Shown one piece after another: positions 48,447 through 58,600 of a stretch of DNA of 64,000 nt. Under the pieces are notes generated by a model. The model did no database searches and was not told the DNA's origin. It worked only from the letters and a program-made list of their open reading frames with translations. Numbering within the stretch: the stretch's first letter is position 1; the number at the start of each line of letters is the position of its first letter. The stretch comes from Setoptus koraiensis (taxonomy: Eukaryota > Arthropoda): contig CM106586.1 in assembly GCA_048013815.1 (NCBI GenBank), forward strand, positions 12,338,001 to 12,402,000, in the 5' to 3' direction. Made by a program: the position numbers and the translations under genes.

Positions 48447-49945
48447 TTATTTAGATTGGTCAGCCATCATTGAAACTTTGATTTGTGGCTTGGCTACCTG
48501 GTCCAATGATATTCGTTTACCATTGATATAAAAGTCCTTGAATTGCTTTATGTTGATTCTATTGTATGAGATGGACTCTTTGGATTTCCTGAAATTTACT
48601 TTGATATTATCCATCTTTGGCTCTATTATGGTGAAAATATCTCTACTGCTAGGTGAGTTTTGAGCAGATAAGTTGTGAATTGTCACCACTGTGAATGAAA
48701 AATCCTTATCGATAGCTATAAAAGTAAGATACATGGCTTGATTATAATTTATGGTGAATAGAAGCTTGATATGTAGAATGTTAATACTAACGGGACCTTC
48801 ACCAATAACGTTGCATGTGCTATGGTCGGTCGGTTGAGGAGTATTTTTTTCGTTGACAAGTTCTCTGATACTAGTTCTTCTTAGAACTACCGAAGTCACT
48901 TTGCGCAAACGTTGCTCATCGACAATTATGTCTTTTTCGATTTGTAATACGTTTGCAAGAGTGTCCACATCTTTCTTGTATCGTCTCGATGATTTTTTAG
49001 CGTTTTTCGTCAAGTCGGTCAAAGTAAGATTGATTTGCTTCAAATAGTCCTGCAGAGATTCAAGTAGCTCTTTTGGTTGATTCCAATTTGGCTCGATATC
49101 TGATGCTTCTTCCAGAAGATCAACAGCCAATTGAAAGTTTTGCATATAAACTAAAACTGTTGCATAATTAAATAAGAAATCCGATTGTTCTTGTATTGGT
49201 TTTGTTGAATTATTCGTGCTGGTCGACTTATCGTCGGAATGTTCGCTTGTCTCCTCGATTGGTTCCTCCTTAACCTGTGAATTTTCTGTTGAAATGACTT
49301 TCTCAAAAGCTGACCTTGACATTCTAATCAGCGAATCATCAACGCATTCCGAAGCAAAGAAGAGACACATGTAAGCTTTGGCTAGGTTGTAGTAGCTGAG
49401 CGGATCTTTTAGGTCTAGCTTAAGTGCCTCTTTAGACAATTCTAAACTTTTTAGCAATCCAGCTAATCTGGCCTCCGGTGAATTGACAGGTTTTTGGCGT
49501 ATACAAGCGGACAAGTTTCTGAGAACAACTCTATTGGGTTTATCACAATTTTTTAAAGCGCTTTCCAAACAACCGATAGCTCCATCGAAGTCGCTCTTCT
49601 TCTGATAGCACTCCGCTAGCTCTATCCAAGACTCGATGAGGTTAGGATTAAGTTTGATTGATTTTGTTAATAGATCGAAGGCACCTTGATTGTATTTGTC
49701 GTCTTTGTTGAGCAAACGACCTGTACGAGAATGTAATTGTTATTATTACCACTATTTTTATAATTACTGTTCGGATTAAAACTGAGTGTATGAGAGAATT
49801 CAAGAAGAATATGATGTATGATGTATTTGCTGTAAATTTCTCGATATAACTCACCTTTTTGCATCAGCTCATAAGACTTATCTTCCAAAGGGTTAGTCTT
49901 GGTTTGAGCCTCAGCTGGTCGCTCGGAACTGATTCGTTCCGTCAT
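48447..49945 (-). CDS. TTC5: TTC5 (tetratricopeptide repeat protein 5/STRAP), two exons
   Basis: Exon 1 is 49855-49945 and exon 2 is 48447-49720, with a 134-bp intron (donor AAAAAG|GTGAGT, acceptor CGTACAG|GTCG, phase 1), giving 454 residues against about 440 in human. The join reads ...ELMQKGRLLNKDDKYNQGAF. TPR repeats follow: SIKLNPNLIESWIELAECYQ, FDGAIGCLESALKNC, and SYYNLAKAYMCLFF. An acidic linker (VKEEPIEETSEHSDD) interrupts the TPRs before FLFNYATVLVYM and AVDLLEEASDIEPNW. The C-terminal 150 residues (GEGPVSINILHIKLLFTI...VNFRKSKESISYNRI...FYINGKRI) correspond to the family's OB-fold. Known roles: p300/p53 cofactor and tubulin autoregulation at ribosomes. A partial copy lies at 53932-54124. 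Confidence 0.85.
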
Positions 49946-50029
49946 ATTCTCGAGATATTGTTTTATTTCTCTTCAGCCTTAGATTGACATAATAAGCTTA
50001 ATATTAGTTTTCGACGGTAGTATCGAAAC

Positions 50030-50780
50030 ACTTGATAGTCGAATACAGCAATATGGAGAGTGCTTGGCGTTATTTCGCAGCTTCAACCAATTCGACTACG
50101 TCTATCGTGACATGTGCGAGAGCCCTTCACATCAGACCAATCAATCAGTGGTGGGTATCGAATCTGACAGCAACAAAAAGATCCATGTTATTCTTTTGTT
50201 GACAATAGACCATCAATAGTAATCCGTGAACAGTTTGGCAAGTAATGTTGTAATAATAATAAGAATAACGATAATGATAATTATAATGAATTTAATAGAA
50301 AGCAAACACACAGAAGCGATACGGGAATTCTCAGTTATTTGCTCTTTCGCATCATATGGTACTGTGTGTGATTGTTGGGTATCTCAACTACCCACGCGCA
50401 AAATTCTCATTTTGAACTGAATCATGTGATTTCTGCTTGGTCACAAATGCAACGACTGGTAATGATGCTGTAACAATGTTTGCAATTTATCTGTGATTTT
50501 TAATTAGCTAATTTCATTTATCGATTCTTTTCATGTAGAATCACTCATTAAACATCAACATAGGACTTATAACATCTTCAAATAATCTAGGCAACACTAG
50601 GTACGTCAATTGTCGTCCAATGAGCAAAAGCGAGTTGACATTGGTGCCCAATAATGCGAAGTATCTCGCAAACATGACTTGGAATCAGTTGATATTTCTA
50701 ACAACTTAATCGCAATGTAAACACATATTATATATGAGAAATGGCACCAACTAATAGACTATGCCCTAATTTCGATTGTT
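50030..50780 (+). repeat. Segmental duplication copy B (leader, truncated cyclophilin unit)
   Basis: From about 50040 to 50590 it matches the leader of copies A and C. It then jumps at about 50597 to the last bases of the cyclophilin CDS and continues with the downstream flank. The remainder of copy B runs into protease 2. Flanking sequence from about 50955 to 51355 has no counterpart in copy A. Confidence 0.9.
50603..50654 (+). pseudogene. Cyclophilin remnant (C-terminal codons only)
   Basis: About 52 bp matching the end of the cyclophilin CDS (CGTCAATTGTCGTCC... to the CAATAA stop), with a few changes. Everything from the signal-peptide exon to this point has been deleted. The base state CGTC matches copy C rather than copy A, so B and C are probably closer relatives here. 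Confidence 0.85.
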
Positions 50781-51400
50781 TATCTATGTGTACTTATCTC
50801 GCAGCGCGTCGTAGTTAATCATACGTTCATTCTCGTCGTTCGTCATTTGAACACGGGTAGCTAAGTAATGATGGGCCAATAGAAAGGTCAAACTTATTTG
50901 ATCGAAAACAACAAAGTGAGTCGAAGAATATGATATTTTTCACTTCTGTGTATCTTTGCCTGCCGAGATACTTGAGTCTTATCATAAATCGGTGGATAGA
51001 AAATTTCATGCCACCAATCATCGGTAACTATGCGGCTAAAGAGTTACCGTCTCGTTGCTGGATCCAATTGATGGAGAAAATTGAGAGACAAGAATCACTG
51101 TACGTGTGAATAATCATTGAAATGAAATGAATGTGAAAAATCTGGGCACGAGCTGCGAATCAAAATCCGAGCCGGTGCTAGAGAATGCTAGAACTCACGA
51201 AGAACGATTGCGTATCATCGAATTGTCTTGTTTATGGTCGTTGTTGGTCAAGTTAGAACAAAAAAAATCATAGATGGGCAAAATGATGTTGTCTATCGAA
51301 CTATTGCTTTATTCGTACTATTGCTGCTGTTGCTGAAAGTTGAAGCGAATCGGAGATTCGCTTCAACTCATAGAAGAAACACAAACGTAACAGGATCATA

Positions 51401-51478
51401 ATGGGATCCTATAATTATATGAATCTGAACAGCAGCATCGATGCAGGCATTGTGATCTACACACTGTCCATCATATAA
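51401..51478 (+). CDS. Possible 25-residue ORF, copy 3
   Basis: Reads MGSYNYMNLNSSIDAGIVIY and TLSII, then a stop: the same frame as 46397-46474 and 48029-48106, with more replacements. Listed because the frame is open in all three copies. Confidence 0.2.
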   Translation: MGSYNYMNLNSSIDAGIVIYTLSII

Positions 51479-51511
51479 TATCTGCATCATATCGGCAACA
51501 AGAATTAATTA

Positions 51512-52663
51512 TCACCGATCATTTTTCCTTAGATGGCGTTTCTCAAAATCTTCAATCCAATCTTTCAATAAACGCACTCTTGTGTATCTGGTTGCCTTAA
51601 TAGGACCCAGAGAACCTCCGATTATGATACCTTCGACTTCCCACTTACTCTTGTAGGTCGGACCATGCCTGAGATATAAGGCTGGTCCACCCGAATCACC
51701 CCAACTCGCTCCGATATAATCCGTGGTACCAATCGGATTAGAAGTACAAAAATCTTTAGAGTGATCATAAATCGGGAGTGCTTTGCCGCATGTTTCCTCA
51801 TCGGATATTGTTGCAACAGCAGCTCTCAATACTGTTCCTGGAACTAATGACCCGTTAGTTTGGTCCTTGAATCTTCCCCATCCAGCTATAGTTAAGTCTG
51901 TGCCCGGTTTTAAATGGCCAGAATTGTCATCAACTCTTTCTGATCCTGGCAAGCAAGCAGGTCTAACATAATCTGTCCATTCAAATGGGCGGTCGAGCTT
52001 AATCAAGGCAGCATCAATGAATTCGTTTTCTCGTTCCCTGTATAACTCAATATATTCATCCGCTCTCACTTGCTGCTTTCCAGGAAAAGTTGCATCAGGA
52101 TCACATACGCCAGCTTTGATTATCAGGCGCCCCTTGTCTTTTCTTTTTAGAGTGGTGAAACACTGGTCAGCCGACAGAATAATTTGCTTGTGTATAATTG
52201 TGCCGCCACATCGAAATGACTCATCATCTTTACTTTCGATTGACACTATCCACGGAATGTCCCCTTCAGACATCACCTCACCTCCTACAATTCTTGGTTT
52301 GATTTGAGCGGCGGTCGTCTTATTCGGCAACCATCTATTGGCACCAGAGTTAGGATTGATGCCACACTTTACATCATTAAGGGAGGGTTTCCCGGCTCTC
52401 GGTTTATGCACAATCGGGTTTGCACGTCCCTTCGTCCGCCTCGAATAAGATTCCTTTTCACTTGCCCCAGTAGCAAAATGTGATTTAATGTTCCTTTTCG
52501 CGTGGGACACTTCATAATCATGGCCAGATTGCGAACTGTCCGTTTGCCTCCGCTGTCCCAAAGCACTCACTTCCAACTTTTCATCTGGCACCATTGCCAA
52601 CATCGTCGCTAAAACACATATTGCAGCATAAAAAAGTGTTTGAACTTGTTTGGAAGCCATCAT
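51512..52663 (-). CDS. Serine protease paralogue 2 lacking catalytic histidine (probable pseudoenzyme)
   Basis: A single exon of 383 residues with the same architecture as protease 1: signal peptide, basic propeptide, VKCGINPN cysteine, activation site KPR|IVGG, and a trypsin-fold domain. The catalytic serine (SWGDSGGP) and aspartate (FIDAALIKLD) remain, but the histidine in LSADHCF is Q (residue 167, codon CAG at 52163-52165; CAT in protease 1). The first 80 codons and about 250 bp upstream are almost identical to protease 1, whereas several surface loops of the catalytic domain differ strongly. No stop or frameshift is present, so the protein is probably made and may act as a non-catalytic serine protease homologue, a well-known arthropod class. 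Loss of function is the alternative. Confidence 0.9.
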   Translation of the reverse strand: MMASKQVQTLFYAAICVLATMLAMVPDEKLEVSALGQRRQTDSSQSGHDYEVSHAKRNIKSHFATGASEKESYSRRTKGRANPIVHKPRAGKPSLNDVKCGINPNSGANRWLPNKTTAAQIKPRIVGGEVMSEGDIPWIVSIESKDDESFRCGGTIIHKQIILSADQCFTTLKRKDKGRLIIKAGVCDPDATFPGKQQVRADEYIELYRERENEFIDAALIKLDRPFEWTDYVRPACLPGSERVDDNSGHLKPGTDLTIAGWGRFKDQTNGSLVPGTVLRAAVATISDEETCGKALPIYDHSKDFCTSNPIGTTDYIGASWGDSGGPALYLRHGPTYKSKWEVEGIIIGGSLGPIKATRYTRVRLLKDWIEDFEKRHLRKNDR

Positions 52664-52710
52664 TTAGATTTCTCAAGCTTTCTTCCCCTCAAGACAGCCT
52701 GTTTCGCCGA

Positions 52711-52727
52711 TATATACATATGCAAAT
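52711..52727 (-). promoter_or_regulatory. TATA box and octamer upstream of protease 2
   Basis: Same TATATA/ATTTGCAT arrangement as in front of protease 1, in identical sequence. Confidence 0.45.
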
Positions 52728-53366
52728 AGTTAGAAAATATCAATCGACTTGATCGTTATTCTTGATACGATAAATAACTAGAATGGTTTCTTTATAGTCG
52801 CGCAAGCATGTCGACACAAATGTTAGATAGCATACAGAGATCGCATGTTTGTGGATTCATTGATGAAAGATCAATTTTCGCAAAATAGGCAAGACTGTCT
52901 CTAAAGATGATATCAAATATCACGTTAGTAGTTTAATCTGTAGGAATATCTGCTGAAAAATCCTCTGACAGCCTCTGTCAGTCTTACTCTCTGTTTGTCT
53001 ATTCAGTGCAAGTACGGAGTCGATCGTACTGACAGGGTGGTTGTTTACTCGCAGTGCAGAATGGTATTTTGTATCTGTCCGATTTGATCATTTTTCTTTG
53101 GTCTCTCTACTTGATGATTCTTCTTTCATTAATCTGTTCTAGAATTTCGAACAATTATTTAACATGTGGATGTGGCATCTCGCATTTGGTCATCGATCAT
53201 CCTGACCGATAAAGAAACATTTCATAAATCGACGCGTTAGTTTTGCAGGTACGCCGGTCCATGTACAGTTGTTATTCCGTACGTTATTCCTATATTTCTC
53301 CAAATATAATCAGTTCCTGAGGCACGCATCCAAGATTTGCCAATGAGCAATGACGGTCGCTAGAAT

Positions 53367-53911
53367 TTACACTGATTGGCACGGCGATGGCCCCGCCACA
53401 AGAACCGTGTTCCATCGGGCAACGTTCGGTCCATCTGTAATGAGCTCTATCGCCAATACAACAATATCAAAATACCTGTCCTTCAAAACTACTTTAGATT
53501 CTCTAGATTCCCTGTAATCATGCGAAAAGATGGCTCCGAAATAAGGTGAAGAGGCAGCTAGAACTGATTCGTGGACCGGTATTGTTCGACCATCGACGAT
53601 CACTCCGAAATCGTATGTGTTCTCATCTCGGCTCTCTGGGATGGTAATGCAAGGTTTTTTCCAATTGCATAGAATATCGTTGTCCATTGTTTGAGGTGAC
53701 CAAATGAAATGATGAAAGAGGCCCAGATTGGTAGAGTTTCGTTGGAAGGATCACAGAGTATCCTGACAGAATATTCCATCTGTTGCTGGGATCGATTGGT
53801 GCAAGTTTCGAAAATGCCTATCCCCATCAATCCATGTCTACTCTTATCATTCGATCGACCAGCCATCAGGAGGACAGAAACGTGTTGATCGATAAGAACC
53901 AATCGTACCAA
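53367..53911 (-). pseudogene. Broken MATH-BTB (speckle-type POZ-like) gene
   Basis: The downstream frame (53367-53687) carries a BTB/POZ fold: YDFGVIVDGRTIPVHESVLA, then ASSPYFGAIFSHDYRES and KVVLKDRYFDIVVLAIELI. The upstream frame (53600-53911) looks like the end of a MATH domain (DQHVSVLLMAG...SFGHLKQ). The two frames meet near 53688 with a one-base shift (GGTCACCTCAAACAATGG region) and no credible intron between them. The BTB part stops soon after its third helix and lacks the rest of the domain. Intact relatives are substrate adaptors for Cullin-3 ubiquitin ligases. This copy sits between two duplicated units and is probably non-functional, though the BTB frame alone could still be read from the ATG at 53687. 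Confidence 0.65.
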
Positions 53912-53931
53912 TTTGGCCGCTTATTTTTGTT

Positions 53932-54124
53932 GAACTACCGAAGTCACTTTGCGCAAACGTTGCCCATCGACAATTATGTCTTTTTCGATTTGTAATACGT
54001 TTGCAAGAATGTCCACATCTTTCTTGTATCTTCTCGATGATTTTTTAGCGTTTTTCGTCAAGTCGGTCAAAGTAAGATTGATTTGCTTCAAATAGTCCTG
54101 CAGGGATGCAAATAGCTCTTTTGG
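53932..54124 (-). pseudogene. TTC5 internal fragment
   Basis: About 190 bp matching 48887-49080 of TTC5 exon 2 (GAACTACCGAAGTCACTTTG to AATAGCTCTTTTGG) with a few differences, directly joined to sequence equivalent to 49985 onward, just upstream of TTC5. The duplication junction therefore skipped about 0.9 kb of TTC5. It shows that copy C came from a unit that included TTC5. Confidence 0.9.
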
Positions 54125-54193
54125 TGGACATAATAAGCTTAATGTTAGTTTTCGATGGTAGTATCAAAACATTTGATAGTCGAATACAGCAAT

Positions 54194-54355
54194 ATGGCGA
54201 GTGTTCGGCGTTATTTCGAAGCTTCATTCGACTACGTCTATCGTGACACGGGCAAGAGCCCTTCACATCAGACCAATCAATCAGTGGTGGGTATCGAATC
54301 TGACAGCAACAAAAAGATCCATGTTATTCTTTTGTTGACAATAGACCATCAATAG
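54194..54355 (+). CDS. Possible small ORF in the cyclophilin leader, copy C
   Basis: 53 residues starting MASVRRYFEASFDYVYRDTG; differs from copy A at four to five residues. Same caveats as copy A. Confidence 0.2.
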   Translation: MASVRRYFEASFDYVYRDTGKSPSHQTNQSVVGIESDSNKKIHVILLLTIDHQ

Positions 54356-54756
54356 TAATCCGTGAACAGTTTGGCAAGTAATGTTGTAATAATAATAATA
54401 ATAACGATAATGATAATTATAATGAATTTAATAGAAAGCAAACACACAGAAGCGATACGGGAATTCTCAGTTATTTGCTCTTTCGCATCATATGGTACTG
54501 TGTGTGATTGTTGGGTATCTCAACTACCCACGCGCAAAATTCTCATTTTGAACTGAATCATGTGATTTCTGCTTGGTCACAAATGCAACGACTGGTAATG
54601 ATGCTGTAACAATATTTGCAATTTATCTGTGATTTTTAATTAGCAAATTCCATTTATCACTGTAGAATCACTCATTAAACATTAACATAGGACTTATAAC
54701 ATCTTCAAGTAATCTAGGCAACACTACTTCTTAATTGCAGGATAACAAGATATACA

Positions 54757-55486
54757 ATGGGACCAAAAGCAATCTTACTTAGCTATTTCCTAGTGTCTGT
54801 GTGCGTTTTACCTTTGGCTAAAGTAAGTTCCACCATAATTGTTATGACAAATCAAAAACAAAAATTAACCTAACATGTCAACCAGTAAAGCTAATAATCA
54901 CTCTTGTCATATCAAAACGAAGTGTGCCACGGAGCTCGTGACTCATGAAGTTACTTTTGATATCTCTATTGATAATGTACCCGCGGGCACAATAAGAATG
55001 GGACTGTTTGGAAACAAAGCCCCACGAACAGTGGAAAATTTTGTTGCGTTCGCCGGTCAAGGTGTTCAAGGTAGACGGTATGAAGGATCAATATTCCACC
55101 GTGTTATAAAGGATTTCATGATTCAGGGTGGCGATGTAATTAACGGCGATGGTACGGGATCGATATCGAAATTTGGAACTCAATTTAAAGACGAACTGCC
55201 GTCCTATCGCCATTCCGTGCCAGGCCTCCTATCGATGGCCAATTCCGGACCAGACACAAACGGGTCACAATTTTTCATCACCACCGTTTTGACGCCATGG
55301 TTGAACAATAAGCATGTGGTATTCGGTAAAGTGTTGGACAATCAGAGTATGCAAACTGTGAAAAAGATAGAAAATGCTCAAGTTGACGAATCTAGCCGAC
55401 CACTGTCAGTTGTCGCCATATCTAAATCTAGCGTGCGTCAATTGTCGTCCAATGAGCAAACGCGAGTTGACATTGGTGCCCAATAA
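54757..55486 (+). CDS. ER-type cyclophilin, copy 2
   Basis: Same structure as copy 1: signal-peptide exon 54757-54822, donor AAA|GTAAGT, second exon to 55486. Across the main exon the protein differs by only two residues (D/A before NNHSC in the ATG-45431 frame, and H/R near the C-terminus in SSV[HR]QLSS). Active-site residues (R, F, M, Q, W) are all kept. Both copies should be functional isomerases unless regulation differs; the leader region is also duplicated. Confidence 0.9.
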
Positions 55487-55600
55487 TGAGGGGTATCTCG
55501 CAATCATGACTTGAAATCAGTTGATATTTCTAACAACTTAATCGCATTATAAACACATATTATATATGAGCAAGACATGACTCTAACCTAATGAACTATG

Positions 55601-58600
55601 CCCTGGGGGAGCACAAAGCTGTGGCAAAATAAATTATATCATTATGTCACAATCCAAATTGAAACAGTAAATGGTGGGACAAATGCAATTACTAACAACA
55701 AATTAAGATAACTTGAAAGATTACAACAATCACTGGGAAGCCTCAGCATAGAAATAATAAAGGCTAAACGCTAGGTGCAGGGATACTCTAACAGTTATTT
55801 ACACACTTGAACTTGATTGTCTCAATTATAAAAGAACGTTCTCTGTAGGATCTCACCGCGGTGACGTTACTTTAATGCCATTGGCTTTACCATTCTACAG
55901 AAATTATTGACAGTCGGCTCGAATCGGAACCTCGGTGATCCTCGATTGCTAATCACAACAGACAGCCTGGAGCAGTGTGACAAAACTACGAGTGTATTTA
56001 CTTCATGGATTGACTTTCTCTTGAGAACATTTGAGCTTAAATGCTAACAATTAATTGGATGGATTGAGAGTGGATTTTCATGTCGTAGCTATGTCTTTGT
56101 GTCTTTGCCCATCAATGACATAATCTAGTATACATACAAACAAACGGTTGTGTCGTTGTTGTTGTTTTTTCTTGTGTTTGTTTGTTTTTCATTTGTATCA
56201 ATCAGAGTGTCTCTCTCTATCGTAGACTGTGTCATAATGTCAGCAGATAAAAAAGTGAACGCTTGCCGTTGTTGCCAGCAAGCTATGCGCCATCGAGACG
56301 ACTCTAACGTTAACAAAAATAAGTAGCATCTAATTGCATATGAATAGATAGAAATAATATAGTGGATAATACAAACTGTATGTATGTATGCATAGATGCA
56401 GCCATGATGACTTGCAATGAATTACAGTCGAGTGGCAATGGGGCAAAGTGGCCTTAAATAGAAGCTTTGTGATTAAATTAAGATAGATCTGTTGGGATTT
56501 GTATGCCGAGAGGGTTTTGCTTGAGTGTGTCGATGATGCAAACTCTCTTGTCTCTAATATCGTTGGCTCGAATCAATTATTCGCTTCCTTCGACACGAGG
56601 ATGGATGTTCAAGTGGCCATGCAAACATTATATAGTGAGTAGTCATTTCTATTCATCATCATCAAGCAACCTATCAGATATTTGAGAGAGTGTGCGTTTT
56701 TCTTCCATTGGGAATATTCTTCTTTCGGAATCGCGTCCAAAGATTGCCGCGCTCACCCACGTATCATGTGTGTGTGTGTGTGTGTGTGTGTGGTATATGC
56801 CAATAATGGATTTGTAGAAGTTGAAGTGTAACGTTGATGATTCCCCCAGAAGGATGGCTTGGAATTAAATTGAACGGAAGATTAGGCAAGCTGCTCTGAC
56901 TTGCTGTTATGTAACTGTGTGTTATAACGGTTGTCATGGCGGTCTTATATCCCGGACACGCATTATCTTTGATATAAGAGAGAACAGAAATACACAGAAA
57001 AGGTCTATTAGAGAGCAAAAGACCGAGCAAGAGTTAATCTTAATTCTTAATTTGGAACCACCACCGCCACCACTTCTTGTCACTGCTGTACACAGCTCCT
57101 CCGGCTGCTTGTATTTATTCACTGCCGGCCTATTAATTATTCGCTTTCACATGAAGCGCTCCGTCTAATGTCCTTTGGGTGTGGCGTTTATGAGGCCCAA
57201 AGCACCCAACAAAACAGTTTGCTGGGGCCCCAGCTTAAACGAATGCCTGCTGTGCTCGCCGGCCCCATCTTTATCTATGCTCGTCTATTTGTGTGCCCAG
57301 AGTCAATTCTTTGGTTGGTTTGGCGTTTTTTTTTGAACTTTTTATCTATGGTCTGGACCAGCTTTATTCATCTTGAAGCCGTCTTGGCGCCTCGCCTCGC
57401 CCCGGATTGGCCCCCGTTGCACAAACTGGGCCACACAAACTATTCTTTATGCTTAAAATAAAACAGTTAGCTGTGTAGTGGCACTTGCCCATGGTTGTGA
57501 CTCGGTGGTGCATTTCATTAAACAATTGGTTGTTCGAGCCCCAGTGCAGCAGCGAGCGAGATTCGCTGTGATTTTCAAATGGTGCAGCAGCAGCATCATG
57601 TGAAAATTGTTGGAAACACAATCAAAAAAGAAAAAAATTCTTTCACTCAACCCATCCAGCCAATCCGTCTATCCATCGTCTGGCTGTGTGAGTGTGTATG
57701 GCTTGTTATCTCATTTAGCCACCCACATGAACGCCTGATAGAAGGCGTATAGCCGGCGAAATGGCTCAGCTTCACCTAGGCCCGGCAGTTCGCGATGCGG
57801 TGTGAGTGTGTGTGTGTGTGTGTGTGTCTGGGGCTCCTGGTGCAGGGCGCCCATTGTAAAATAACACACACAAAACAAACAACATCCAGTGGTGCTGACA
57901 TGGCGAAGATGGGCTGCAAACGATTAAATTGGCTGCCTTTTTCTTGGTTACCGTTGGCTGCTGATCTACTGCAGATATATCTAACCACTGCTCTCAACTA
58001 CTTGTGATATACGAGAGCCACGATGACAGGAATATAACAAAAAGAGCTGGCAAACAATTAATGAAGGCTTTGTTTTTTGCCTGCTTTTTGTTTTCCTTCA
58101 TTCTACAACTTCCATGGGGATAATCTCAATTGAATCTGCAATTGTTCAACCAAACTATGGGGCATATCGTAAGTTGGCCCGACTCGACAAAACACTATTA
58201 GCTGAAAGATTTTGTGTTGGAGCGTCGTAATATTCTCATTCTCTCTAAACGGGTTACATACCGGGTATAGTTAAATGATCAGACAGATTACCGGCGTCGC
58301 GCGCTCGCGTGTGCGTATGTAGTATGTGTCTTAAATAACAATAATAGCCCGGGTCCCCAAAAAGTAAACGTTCTCTAATGCATCGTTTGTCTGACAAACA
58401 CACACACACACGCAAGAGGTGCCTACATTACACTTGAATGGATTTCTTTGGTATTGGCGAATTGATTTCTTGGGATTACCTGTAAGAGCTGGCCCCGTTT
58501 TGTCTGGTTAGGTGTTTTTTCTTTCGCCTGCCACAACAACAATTGCCTTTTGAAAAGTGGTTGCAGTGAGGCAGTTAGTGCAAATTTATTCAATGTCTAT

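Larger units (their letters stand above)
54126..55600 (+). repeat. Segmental duplication copy C (leader plus complete cyclophilin)
   Basis: Nearly base-for-base identical to copy A at an offset of 9444 bp, ending near 55600 where TGCCCTAATTTCG of copy A is replaced by TGCCCTGGGGGAG. No protease follows. Confidence 0.95.

Noticed and set aside
57168-57461. 97-residue frame on the plus strand
   Set aside because: No domain and no splice or promoter context; within chance for the composition.
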